Origin: Sindora glabra
Lineage: Eukaryota > Streptophyta > Magnoliopsida > Fabales > Fabaceae
Reading direction: 5' to 3'
Assembly: GCA_020226215.1 (NCBI GenBank)
Contig: CM035231.1
Coordinates: forward strand, 50,744,876 to 50,808,875
Length of the DNA stretch: 64,000 bases
Shown here: piece by piece, positions 1-12,023 of the stretch
Position numbering within the stretch: position 1 is the first letter of the stretch
How the letters are laid out: each line of letters opens with the position of its first letter
Notes under the pieces: model-generated
The model's database searches: none
What the model saw: only the letters and a program-made list of their open reading frames with translations
Told to the model about the DNA's origin: nothing
Position numbers and translations under genes: made by a program

Positions 1-1833
1 ATGTGTGAATTTAAAAAAAAAATGTACATTGTGACTGACATTCTAGTTCTTGATCAAAATTTGCTATGTATTACTTTGAATATAAAATAATTTATTATAG
101 ATATTACTACAGTACAAATTTAGAAATTAATATTGTCTGATTTTATGCACAATTTCTCTTTTTTCCTTTTATAAAATGTTGACCGCAAGTACTTAGATGA
201 TAAAGTTGTAGCTTTATCATAGAAGATTATAAGTATAATAATCATGTTACAACATAAAAATATTCAGAGTTTTATTAAAAAAATACTGAAACCTCTTAAA
301 TAAGGGCTACAAAGTTTTATATAATATTTAAAAGTTTTAAGGCAGTAATCAAATAGATCTATTTTTCTTTAAACTTAGATAAAAGAAAACCAGTTAATTT
401 GCCAAGAAAGTATATCCTTTACAAAGGGAGTTTCCTGGTTCCTTCGGGAGGTGAGGGGCTTAAGTAGGCAGGTGGACGGGGGTCTGTGGCTAGATTCTTC
501 TATCTATTATCCACAAAACATGATTACTTAGAGTAAGACGGCTACGAGTGTCATGGCAAGTCACAATCCGTGAAGAAGATTTTTCATCTCCTTTTTCCGC
601 ACAAGTCTACAGCAAGTTAACGAGGAAGAAACAAACCAACTTCCTCGTTACATTCTCATTTCCTCCTCGGAGAGAAACAATGAATACTTCGTCACTTCCC
701 AAAGGGCCGCCTACCATCCCACATGGGGTTTGGATTTTCCATTACAAGTAACTTTCTTAAAATTTGTAAAAAAAAATAAAAATATTAAAAAATTAATTTA
801 AAAAATTAAAAATAGATTATGCAAGTCACTCAATACTATAAATTCAACTGATTTATAAAAAAACGTTTTTTCTAAAACAAATTACTGAATTGTGTTTTCA
901 ATGCGTTTATAATATAAGGCCATGAGTACAATGTCTTGAGCAAAAATACTATTAGGGACTTTTTCAAATAAAATAATGATTATAATAATTATATAATTTT
1001 ATGTAATTTTCACTTTATATTTTCAAGTTTTTTTTTTTAATTTTTACTTTTAAATCACTGATATTGTTTTCATACACACTCATTTCTTCCAATTAAGTTA
1101 TATTAAAACATATTGTTCAAAATTAATATAATTTTAGCTTTATTTACAAAATATTATAATTTTACATAAATTTTATGTGTAATAAATAAATATAAATTAT
1201 AACTTTATTAAATTGAAATAACAACATATAAAACCATTACTAAATATATGAACCATCTTGTAACAAATTTTTTTGGCACGAACCAATTATCCATTATTTA
1301 ATTGTATTTTATGGATTATTTTTAGAGGCACTGTTTTTTCTATTATTTTGGTTATCCCACCATTGACAAGAGTATTGCACTATTTGTTTTACAGTGTTAT
1401 ACAATAGAATATTGGGAGTTACTTATGATATTTTAGTTTCCATCTAGTAATAAAATAAAATATAAAGTACTATGAAACATATAAAATAATATTGAGAATC
1501 ATGACTTATATAGGAGGAATGAAACTTATTTGATATAGTTTAAAGTCTTTAACTCAAGTGATATTTAAAGTTTCTTAAAGTCTTTTGTATCTTTCTTTAA
1601 TAGCTTTTACCATTTAAAAAAAAAAAAGCCATTTGGTATAAAAACAACTTTAAATTATAATCACATCTACTCATATATGAAATGTTGTTTTGTGGGTGTA
1701 ATGTAATTGTGTATAAAGCCTAAAGGTAAATAAGCATATAGCCAATAAAATTAAGAACTTTATTCACTACTTATATATCTTTACTAGATTTGTCTCAACT
1801 TACAATTTCTTATTATGTCAATGGGACTTTTAT
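1..1833. other. AT-rich intergenic DNA
   Basis: No convincing gene is visible on either strand. The stretch is very AT-rich with many short homopolymer runs. The exception is a less AT-rich island at about 430-745, listed separately. Confidence 0.6.
430..745. other. GC-richer island with a perfect inverted repeat
   Basis: This stretch is clearly less AT-rich than its surroundings. An open frame of about 67 codons on the plus strand lies at 548-751 but begins with GTG and resembles nothing I recognise. Positions 618-628 and 640-650 form a perfect 11-bp inverted repeat (TAACGAGGAAG and its complement) around an 11-nt loop. It could be a fragment of a gene, of organelle DNA or of an unknown repeat; I cannot decide. 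Confidence 0.4.
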
Positions 1834-1836
1834 TAA

Positions 1837-2110
1837 GGCTCCATTTGTTTCATTTGAAAAGTATCACCTATATATTTATTGATAAATAAATGATATGGAA
1901 GTTGTATTTATGATTTAAAAAATTATAACAAAGTTATAATAATAATAACAAGTAAATTTCTCTTTTCATGAAAAGTCCTCTTTGAAATAAAGGAGGTTGT
2001 TTTTTTTAAAATTTTTATTTAATATTAAATAAATGAAACACTTATCCTTATCTTAATATTTTATAATTATATTTCATGAAAAATATTTTTTTATCAAAAC
2101 AAATGAAACC
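1837..2110. mobile_element. Tourist-like MITE
   Basis: The ends are imperfect terminal inverted repeats: the left end begins GGCTCCATTTGTTTCA and the right end, read in reverse complement, begins GGTTTCATTTGTTTTG (12 of 16 identical). Both ends are flanked by TAA (1834-1836 and 2111-2113), the target duplication type of PIF/Harbinger-derived Tourist MITEs. It is about 274 bp, AT-rich, with no coding capacity. The family assignment rests on end sequence and TSD type only. Confidence 0.6.
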
Positions 2111-2113
2111 TAA

Positions 2114-4000
2114 GTGCATTAAAGTTTTGAAATTTCATGTTTTGATATTTATTATTTTAAGAATATATATATTCAAAGTTTGACCATTATTTTTTTATAT
2201 GTTTTAAAATCATAATTCTTAAATGAAGGAATATTTTCAATATTATTTGACGTGAACCATGTTAATATAATTATTGAAAAATTTATGATTATGTTTTAAA
2301 ATAAATTGATATATATTTTCATTTATGCACAAATTTTTTAAAAATACTTTTTATAACATAGTTACAAAATTAATATTAAATTAGAAAAAAATAAATTGGT
2401 GCAAACCTACATTTCAAATATTAGTTAACTTTATTATCAATTATCTTATCGTTACATTAAACAACTTAAGTCTTTTAGAATTTGAATTGAATATTTGTTT
2501 GGAGTTTTTTTTCTTGTGCACTTTATTAGACATGTTTTAATAAATCTATAATTTATAACAAATCTTTTATTAGTTTTTTTAACAAAATATTATATATCAT
2601 CCAAAACTTGTATGTTACAAATTGTGAAAAAAAAAATACAACTTTATTAATTAAAATTACAACATAAAAAATTTGTAACTTTTTGCAATAAAATTATTGT
2701 AAAATATAAAAATGTAAGACTTAAAAATGTATAATGAAAAGTCACATAAAAAAATATAATTATCACAATTGTTATCTAACTATAGAAAAATTCTTAAGCT
2801 AATACAAGTTTTATCATATTTTTAGTCACAAATGCCAATTTTATATAAGGTAGATAATTGGGCCATTTTACAATAGTTTAAAATTATATGTGTCTAATAA
2901 TTTTGGTCCAATACATCTATTTTCTTTTGAACTATCACAAATTCAATCAATAAAAAAAACTTTGAGGTTATTTTGTAAATATTATTTCTCTCAAATGGAA
3001 TAAATGCACTTAAATAATAAGTATTCTTCAAGTAGAACTTTTTCCATATGTTTGTATCTCATTTGTTGTTTTTTAGGATAGATATCTATGCCTTAGATTT
3101 TCACCTAAGTGATGGAAGACCTCACCTTAATATAATTAAAGACAAATATTTTGAATAAATTATGAATGAAACTTGACTTAATTGTATTTGACTAGTATGA
3201 TAAGTATTTTTTTTAATGCTTTTTTGCCTCACTTACTAAAAAAAAAATCATAAGTGGTTGAATTTTCTTAGTTGAAATTTTATTATTTTTAATTTATCAA
3301 CATTTTAAGGAATTATTTGTAAGTTTTAAAACGTTACGAAGAATTCAGTGAGGTTTATTTGCGTTTGATCTATATTCAATTTGAGAACACTTAATATCAT
3401 ATTATATTTATTTAAAACCTAATACTAACAGAACAGACGAGATTAGAGAGCCTCCTGTCATGCATTGCAAACTATTGGAGGTCTCATTCGATTTTTATAG
3501 AAGACCTGCACAGGCTATTGGTTTGGATTTTGCTGTAGAATTATCATTCTTCTGATAACGAAACAACAGCCTCACGACAGACAGACAATTTTTTTTTTGT
3601 TAAAAGAATAAATCATTGCCGAATACTGTTGCCGGTAAAAGCATCGCTATTAAGGCTTGTGCGGATTAGACTGATTTTACCACCCTCATTAATAACATTG
3701 AATGCATCGTCCGTTTGATTGCAGTATAACCATTAGTAAAACAGTGCCTCATGACATTAAAATCACAATAAAAAATAATTTCTAATTCATATTCAAACAC
3801 ACATATTGCCATAAAAGGGATTACATCCCATAACAAGGTAAAGAATCATCCTTTTTAAGTTTCAAGATCTTAAGACACCATATCCACACAAATCTTAAAC
3901 TTTGGAAAGCATAAGAACAAGTTTATGAGTCAAATCATGCTATATTAAATGTGCTTAAGATTATTCATTCATATATATCATGTTTAGGATGACCTATTAT
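2114..4000. other. AT-rich intergenic DNA
   Basis: I see no gene or clear repeat. A segment at about 3420-3760 is less AT-rich, but has no long open frame and no motif I recognise. Confidence 0.5.
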
Positions 4001-5200
4001 AATTACTTTTTATGAAGAGCTAGTTTTGAAAGAAAATAAGGACCATAATCAATTGTATATTTAATTATCAATGTCCAAAGTGAACTCTAATATTTATAAT
4101 CGACTATTTAATCAATTACAAGGATCTAGAAATAACTATGAATAATTATAGTCAACTATTATTATTCAAAGGCAAATTTTGATTTAGATAATCAATTATA
4201 TAATTGGTTATGTTGTCCTAAATAGTAGCTTGAGCCTACATATAAAAGTTCATATGGAATCACCTTTCATGGGCATTTAACACACTCCAAACACCATTAA
4301 ATTCATACCAAATTTCCATCAAGTTATTAAATATAATACATATTACTTCTAAACAAACCAATCATAAATATGTCATTAATTCAATGCAACAATACCATTT
4401 CCTCACACAACCATCAACTTATCACAATAATGCCAAAACCCATCAAAATATCAAATTTGCATCAAACATTATTTAGAATACTATTCACAAGTTTCAAAAT
4501 GGAAGATTAAAGTGTAGAATAGGATAAGTCAAAGCTTAATTTCAACAAAAAAAGAGGATTTATAAGTTTGAATTCTAGTAGTTCAACTCTAATCAATTGG
4601 TTGAGCATTGAAATTTATGTTTAAAGGACAACTTTAGATGAACATAAGAGAGATTGGTTGGTGACGAAGCAAAAATTGATAAGTTGCTTACCTTGAGAAG
4701 TTACAATTGATGAAGGAGTGGAGATTTCCCTTTAAGAGCTCTAGGCCTTTCCTTAGAGAAAAGGAAGATGATGATATTGAAAGTGTGAGAATTAAGAGTG
4801 TAGGAAAAATGTTAAGGCATTTAAGGTGTAAAAGGGTAGGAGGTATTTTGAGTAAAAGTTGGTAAGTGTTAACTAACTCACTAATTGACACTCTTGGAAC
4901 ATAATCAACTATATAGTTAATAATGCTTGCCCAAAGAATAGCCTAAGAAGACATAGCTAACTACTTGTCTCCTCTTTCACAAAATTTTTCATAAAGTTCC
5001 ATCATTTGCCTTTCACTATCACACATCATTTTCATATTCTCATATTCTATGATATGTTCACTATCCACATCCTTTCCATCATATTCATGCAATTCAATTT
5101 ATATACAATTTCTCAAACATATCATTCAATTAAACAATTTAACAAATATATGACATTTAATAGTTGAAAATTTATAATTCAATTTTCTAGAGGTGTGACA
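4000..5200 (-). mobile_element. 3' LTR of minus-strand Ty3/gypsy element (left edge uncertain)
   Basis: The right edge is well placed. On the minus strand a purine-rich tract (positions 5217 down to 5201, AAAAGGAAGGAGTAT) is followed directly by TGTCACACC, a normal polypurine tract to LTR start. The gypsy coding remnants lie just to the right. The left edge cannot be set because no second LTR survives in the window; 4000 is only a guess. Confidence 0.5.
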
Positions 5201-5216
5201 ATACTCCTTCCTTTAA

Positions 5217-8200
5217 AAGAATTTGTTCCTAAATTCTTAAAGGCATTATGTAAGATGATCTATCCTACTAATATAGTGAGGTTGAGCTATAAGGCTTACC
5301 ATACAAATGAACGTGTTTTTGCTTCATATCTTTTTCTAACTCCCATGTGGCTTACTTTGTTCCACGTTCGGTCCATGGAATCTTAATTGATGGTACCTCT
5401 TTTGATCAAAGCTTTCAAACTTGGCATTCTAAAATTTCCACTAGCTATTCCTTATAGAGTAGTTTAGTATCCAATTGAATAAGCTCCTCTATAATGACAT
5501 AAGATTCAATTGGATCATATTTCTAAAGCATGGAGGCATGGAAAATAATTGTCAATGGGGCACAAGCTATTTGGTAGCTCTAGGTGCTAAACCAAGACTC
5601 TAACTCACCTAATAATGAGGAAGGATCTTATGTAGTAAGTTGCAAGTTTCCCCTCTTACTAAACTTCATGACTTCATTGGAGAAACTTTGAGAAATACTT
5701 TATCCCCTACATAGAATTCCAAATCTTTCATTCTCTTATTATTATAAGATTTTTGAAAGTCTTCCATAGCTTTGAGTCGATCTCAAATGATATGCACCTT
5801 ATTTAATGCATTTATCACTAGATTAGGTCCTAAAGGCTTAAATTCTCCTAGCTTGAACTAACCTATACAAGATTCGCATTTCTAATCATACAAGGCTTCA
5901 AATGGAACCATTTTGATGCTAGTTTGGTAATTATTTTTATATGAGACTTCTATTAAAGGCAAGTATTTCTCTTAATTAACTTTAAATTCAAGTGCACACA
6001 CTTTAAGCATGCCTTCTAACACTTAGATTATGTATTCAAATTGTTCATTGATTTATGAATGGAAGGTTGTGCTAAATTGCACTTGAGTTCCCAATGTTTT
6101 CTAGAAGGATTTCTAGAAATGAGCAGTTAGACTAGGTGCCCCTATTAGAGATGATAGTAACAAGAACTCTATAAAGAGGTATAACCTTATCCTACTACAC
6201 ATGTACATAAGAAAAGTCAACAATCTTGGTCAAATGGTCCACTATCACCCAAATAAAGTTATGCCTTTTCTGAGACTTAGGCAAACTAGTTAAGTAATCC
6301 ATGATTATACTTTCCCATTTCCATTATGAAATTTGTAGTAATTGATGTGATCTTATAAGCTTTTGATGTTCATCTTTTACTTATTAGCAAGTTAGACATT
6401 TGGTCATGAAATCTAGCATATCTCTCTTCATGCCTTTCCATTAGAAAATGTCTTGTAAGTCATGATACATCCTAGCAATATTTGGGTGCATTCTATAAAA
6501 GGAATGATGCATGTGATGTACAATTCATTGCCCTTACATAAAGGAACCCAAAGTCACCTTTGATAGAAGATTACACCTTGCTCATCCATGGTAAGATCTT
6601 TATTTTGATCAATCATTAGTTTTTCTCTCAAAGAATTATATTAAAGGTTATTTTTATGAGACTTCTTAATCCTTTCTAGTAGCATAGATTTTACAACCAC
6701 TTATAAAAGTGTTACTCCCTAATCACTTGCCTATAATCCTACTAAGACATTGGATGATTTCCTATTCAAAGCATCAACCACAACATTACCTTTACCAAAA
6801 TGATGAAGGATTGAGCAATCATAATCCTTCGCTAATTCCATCCACCTTTGCTTCAAATTTAAATATTTCTATTGAAAAATATACTTTAGACTCTTATAAT
6901 CTATGCATATCTTGCAAGTTTTTCTATAAAGATAGTGCCTCCAAATTTTTAGAGCAAAGACTGCTATTACCTTCTCCAAATTATAGGTTGAATAATTAGC
7001 TTCATGCTTCTTCAATTGATAAGAGGCATTAGAAATCACTTTCCCATGCTATATTAACATATAACCTAAAGCAATCCTCAAAGTATAATAATACACTGCA
7101 TATCCTTTAGTTCTTGATGGCAAAGACAAAACAAAGGTAAAGGTTAGGCATATTTTAATTTCTCAAAGTTTTGTTCACAATCATCATTCCATTCAAATTT
7201 AACTTCCTTATGAGTTAATTTGGTCAATGGTTTTATTAGATAGAAGAATCTTGGCACAAATCACTTGTAATATCTTATTGATCCAAGGAAACTTTAGATT
7301 TCCATAATAAAAGTGGGCTTTGGCCAATTTGCCACTGCCTTAATCTTTTATGGATCCACTTTGACTCCATCTCGAGACACCACATGGTCCAAGAATGTCA
7401 TGGTTGTCATCTAGAATTCACATTTTGTAAATTTGGATAGTAACTAATGCTCATGCAAGGTTTGTATCACAATTCAAATATATCAAGCATGCTCCTCTTC
7501 ATTCTTTGAGCACACCAATATGTTGTCAATGAACATAATGAAAAATTATTTTAAAAAGAGCTTAAATACCCTATTCATTAGGTCTATAAATGCTGATGAA
7601 ACATTAGTCAAGCCATAAAACATCACTAAAAAATCGTAGTACTTATACTAAGTTTTGAAGGCTATCTTTGGAACATCTACCTTATGAATCCTTAACTACT
7701 AGTATCCATATTGTAAATCTATCTTAGAAAAGTACTTAGCTCCCTATAATTGATGAAATAAGTCATCAATGTAAGGTAAAAGATACTTCTTTTTTATGGT
7801 TACTTTATTTAGTTGTTGATAGTTTGTACATAAGCAAAGGGATCTATCTTTTTTCTAGACAAATAATGTTAGCACTCCCAAAGGTGACAAATTGGGCCGA
7901 ATAAATCTTTTATCTAGTAATTGTTGTAACTACACCTTTTACTACTTTTATTTTTCTTATGTCATTGTATAAGTATGGATATTGGTTTTATGTTGGGCAC
8001 TAAATCAATATTGAATATTGAATTCATTCCCCTACTTTAGTGGCAATAAGATAACTCTTTCTAAAAACACATCTAGAAATTCACATATTGCTGTAGTTTC
8101 ATTCATGTTTGTGGTCGGTTCATTTAGATCTCTAACCATGGCTAAATAAGTAATACATCCTTTCCTCATGAACCTTTAACCTTTCATGTCAAAGATTAAG

Positions 8201-9400
8201 CCTATGGCTTCAATGGTTCTCTCCCTTTGAAGTACGAGCAGCAAAGATCCTTCTATAAGAAAGATCACAATCTTATGAAAACAATTCATACAAGTATGAT
8301 GTTTAGATAGCCAATTTATCCATAAATTTACATCATAGTCTACCATCTATAGCAACACTAAGTTGGCTAGCATGACACTCATATAAACCATTACAAGGCA
8401 TTTTTTAATTACAATAGTTCTAATGGTTATGTCTTTTAGGTTCATTACCATTAAGGATGATTCTAAAACATCACATATACCTTTCAACTAAGGAGTAAAT
8501 TTTTTGGAAATAAATGAATGAATAACACCTAGATCAAATAGTATTTTAGTAGGAATATTATCTATATTAAGGGTACCTATTACCATTGCATTGGATGCTT
8601 GAACTTCTTAGCATGTCAAATGATACACCATTGCTTAATTCCCTCCTTCACCTCTACTACGTGTAGCTTGATTTCCTCCTATACCACTAGTAGATGTCAT
8701 TGGTATACCCTATTGAGGGGTAGAACAGTTGGTACATTGACTAGATACAATTTCTAAGTACTCCCTCATTTTGTGACCCGCTTGGACACATTGGTAACAC
8801 ACTAATTGCTTGCCCTTTCCATACGACCCATTGTGCTTCTTGTTGCATATACCACTTTAAGGTGGTCCCCATTGAGAATTATTCCAACCTTGAGAAGCTC
8901 CTTCATCAAATCCTAGGCTAGCCCCTACATAATTTTGTTAGTTTGTCATATTTTTTCCATAAGTTGGTGCATTGGAAGAATTCCTCATGTTTATTGGTCT
9001 CATAACCAACTTGTTCACCTCATTCTTAGGAGGATGTATAGGCAATACTCTATTTGACGGTCATGTGGCATTAGTTCCTTCCAACTTACTCCTTTTTTTT
9101 TTGTTATGAGTATTTAAGGTGGCTTTGGTCGTCTCAAATTACCTCCCCAAACCAAAAAATTGTTACAGTGAACATAAAATTCTTTCTCATATCCTACTAT
9201 AATTATTTTTCAAATTGATAATAGAAATTCATTTTCCACCCTAGCATTTTCCATTTTAGAATTATTTAACACAAATTTCATTTGGGCAGATTTAGCAGCC
9301 ACGTAAGTATGCAAATAGAAGAACCAACAAAAGTACTTATTTGATACTAATAATTGATTCCCTCAATCAAAGCAGATCAAGTCTTAAGACATTTCAAACT
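5217..9400 (-). pseudogene. Ty3/gypsy (Tekay/Del-like) gag-pol remnant
   Basis: A minus-strand retrotransposon polyprotein in many broken frames. Read from high to low coordinates it shows a gag zinc knuckle near 8770-8810 (CYQC spacing with the last Cys changed to Tyr), reverse transcriptase near 7900-7200 (a run like RT palm with MFIDNILVCSKNE, where the second catalytic Asp of the usual FIDD is Asn), integrase core near 6350-6200 (IIMDYLTSLPKS, WVIVDHLTK) and the integrase C-terminal VGDKVFLKVSP near 5730-5690. Order and motifs fit a chromovirus of the Tekay/Del type, from family knowledge. The gag side fades out near 9400 and no 5' LTR or primer site is seen, so the element is truncated. 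It cannot code for active proteins. Confidence 0.8.
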
Positions 9401-9589
9401 TAGTAAATGTTCCTAAGTTCAATTCCTGAAAGTGCCTTCAAATTTTTTTCAAGAAAATCTGTGATGAAATGGGGAAAAATTCTACGTATTTGGGAGCCAA
9501 ATGACTTGTCGCGGAGTAGCAATGTCGGCCATACCATTTGAAACAATAATTGATGATTATTGATCTTTGATTATACATTGTTTGGTCGT

Positions 9590-9690
9590 TGTAGGCACAA
9601 TGGGAAATGTTTTGGCTCGATGAAGTATATCATTCCAATTTTTTCAAACTTGAGTCCACACAATCCTCCAAGATTCTCACGCGTAATTTA
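9590..9690 (+). repeat. Exon-like repeated motif, copy 1
   Basis: About 100 bp related to two copies at 14543-14665 and 14895-15022. All three read in one frame as FWLDEVYHS followed by an N-L-E-S and S-S-K-I-L segment, and each is preceded by a pyrimidine-rich tract ending GTAG, like a splice acceptor. The upstream sequence (TTTGAAACAAT...GATGAT) is also shared with about 14325-14355. I do not recognise the peptide. It may be an exon of a duplicated host gene or part of an unknown repeat. Confidence 0.5.
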
Positions 9691-9699
9691 AATAGAGAT

Positions 9700-10214
9700 A
9701 ATATTCATAGTCCATCCATATCTGCATTTGTGTCAAAAGACGGCTAATTATAAACAAGACCCAAAATAGATAGAAAATCCGTCACGTGCTTGACTAGCAC
9801 CAATTGTTTTATTGATCCACTTTTGCCATTTGACCCAAATTGGATCAATCTTGTAAGAGGGCAGAAGATATGTCCAACGTAGTGCAGAAGTGCGCCTCAA
9901 TAATTGAGTGGAAACAGTGACAATATCTTCAAATTTAGAATAATAGATGGAATTTCTACAGCTAGGAGTTAGAATCTTACATTTGGGATATTATCTCTTT
10001 GTGTCAAATTAACTTAACCAAAGTGTTTTTATGAATATTGTATCTCGCCATCAACGGTAAGGTATGTTTTCTGCTTGTAAACTCATTTTATTTGCCGTTT
10101 ACTTCTTGCTGTCTCCGTGAATATTTTGCCTAAGTAGCCATATATATAATTACCAGTATCCTTTGTCTTCCATCATTATCTGCTTCTTACGTTTTGGATC
10201 ATGGTTCAAATGCT
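9700..10214. other. Intergenic DNA, possible promoter region
   Basis: No gene is seen. A CACGTG G-box core lies at about 9783. The segment is less AT-rich than the rest and lies upstream of the DUF247 neighbourhood, but nothing ties it to a transcript. Confidence 0.3.
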
Positions 10215-10295
10215 AATATATATATATATATGTATATATATGTATATATATATGTATATATATGTATATATATGTATATATATATATATATATAT
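10215..10295. repeat. AT microsatellite with interspersed TG
   Basis: A run of TA dinucleotides broken at fairly regular intervals by TG (TATATATG units) over about 80 bp. Confidence 0.9.
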
Positions 10296-10339
10296 TATCT
10301 GTGAATATTTCTGTTTTGCTTAATATATTAGATAGATGA

Positions 10340-11055
10340 TTATGCCTTACAAAATATTAAAAGTAGAGTAGCTTGTCAATTACAAAGACCAGTTCTGCAA
10401 ATGGTTCGTCAAAACCGTAATAACTAAATTCAAACACTAAACATGTTTGCCAATTACATTACACCCATATTAAAAGGATGCTTTAAAAATAATTTCCCAG
10501 AACGCACACTAAATGATGCTAATTGAAATAAGTATTATTTAAACCGAAGGTCTCTGGTCTCTGCATTTGGTATTTTTCAAAGATTTTACCTTCTATTACA
10601 TCTTAAATTCGATTTATCATATTTATGAGTGTGTCTTCGATGAATTGACTGCTCCTATTTTTAAAAATAAAAGAAATTAAGAAGTAGACAAGCATAGGCA
10701 TAACTAGGGACATAAAAACGGATTTTGGTCTATGGATTTGAGTGGACAAACAATTTAAAATTCAATTTGTTTTAATTGCTGGCCTATTCATTTGGTTCAT
10801 GCAAACTGAAGTTCGAGAAGACTGATTCAAATCAGATCTATCTGGAATGAGTGGATTGGATCATGGGTTGGACCAAATCTAACCACTCAAAATCTAGTCT
10901 GTTTTTAATACATGTATAAACAAATTGGTTTGTACAGGTTAAAGTTTGCATAAACATGATCCAATTCGATCTGATCATCTATTTTACACCCTTAAGCACA
11001 ACTGAGTTCATTGATAACATTATGACTGAACTTGATCAACAAATTTTTTTGCTAA
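10340..11055. repeat. Locally duplicated block, copy 1 (split by a MITE)
   Basis: The part at 10360-10520 (AGTAGAGTAGCT, CAAATGGT, ACATTACA landmarks) is related to 15705-15850. The part at 10685-10704 plus 11003-11045 (AAGCATA, then TTGATAACATTATGACTGAA) is related to 15220-15285 and 16040-16110. The block therefore occurs around the DUF247 copies and probably spread with them. A MITE at 10705-10994 interrupts this copy. Confidence 0.6.
10705..10994. mobile_element. hAT-like MITE
   Basis: A 290-bp element with ends TAGGGACATAAAA and, in reverse complement, TAAGGGTGTAAAA, the TAGGGGTGTAAA-type ends of many plant hAT MITEs. It is flanked by 8-bp sequences GGCATAAC (10697-10704) and AGCACAAC (10995-11002), matching at 6 of 8 with only transitions. 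The paralogous blocks at about 15250 and 16065 lack it. It has no coding capacity. Confidence 0.6.
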
Positions 11056-11394
11056 ATTTTATTTCTAGCAGTATCTCAAAAAATTAATTTTTAAAAAATT
11101 TGCTGCTACAAACCTTTCTTTTATGAGAAATTCTTGCTTACCCATTGGACACACAATTTATGTATCCATTACTATGAAAATTTGAGTAAAATTCAAATAG
11201 AGTTAGTTGAGGAATTAATTATATTATTAATTTTTTAATAACAATGAAGTAGTAATTTTTTAGAGGCATTGGGCAAGCAAGAGTTTTTCCTCTTTTACAC
11301 GACAAGAAAGTAGTAAGAAAGGAGTGAAGACATACTATGGAAGTGTTAGTAGCATTATTCATTGCACCAATTAACAGTTGATGAGGAGACTGAA

Positions 11395-11730
11395 ATGTTT
11401 GGTAATATGAATGCTTTAGAGCAATGTCATCACTCTCATGCAGATGTCCTTATTAAAAATAGGATCATTGTTAACTACTTGGGTCGTAGGAAGAATGTGA
11501 CCAAGATTGTTTCATAGTCATGGGAAGAATACCAAGGTCAGACGAGAATGGTAAAAGCTTTGAGACGAGATTACTAAATGGACTTGAACCATACTTATTG
11601 TAAGACTCCTTTGCAGATTCTTGCAGTTCTTGGTTGGATTTTACTCCTCATTCTTACAGTCCTTCAAATAGTTCGTTCCACCATAAACGTGTTGTATTAT
11701 AATTTTATTATTGATTGCTATCCGATTTGA
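11395..11730 (+). pseudogene. DUF247 (UPF0481) C-terminal relic
   Basis: One frame reads NALEQCHHSH, then DVLIKNRIIVNYLG, then after stops LRRDY, CKTPLQ and a hydrophobic tail. It lines up with MALEQCHY, DILVQKGIVKSWLG, LRRDY, CRTPWQ and the tail of the DUF247 pseudogene 0.6 kb downstream. In-frame stops are at 11515-11517 and just before 11580, and part of the middle is missing. Only the last third of a DUF247 protein is represented. It is a tandem paralogue that was truncated and has decayed. The frame closes at TGA 11728-11730. Confidence 0.8.
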
Positions 11731-12023
11731 ATTCCTTGGATTTAATTCATATAAAGCTTGCAGTAGTTTCAGACATTGAAGTAATGATTTTCGATTCTTA
11801 AAGACGTTGTTACTTATATAATCTATGAATTAAACTTTGATAAAACCTACTACTTTTTGACTGGACCAACTAAAAGTCGTAGTTCAGTTAATCTTTTATC
11901 AAGTGCTTCTAACATAGCACTCCGCAAAGTAGGTAGAACATGAGTCAATCGATCTCTCTTCATTAATTTTTCTTATATCTTTTATAGGATATCTATATCT
12001 TTTTCTAACTTAAACCAATGTAG

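Noticed and set aside
430..745. Organelle DNA insertion
   Set aside because: Composition fits, but I recognise no organelle gene in it.
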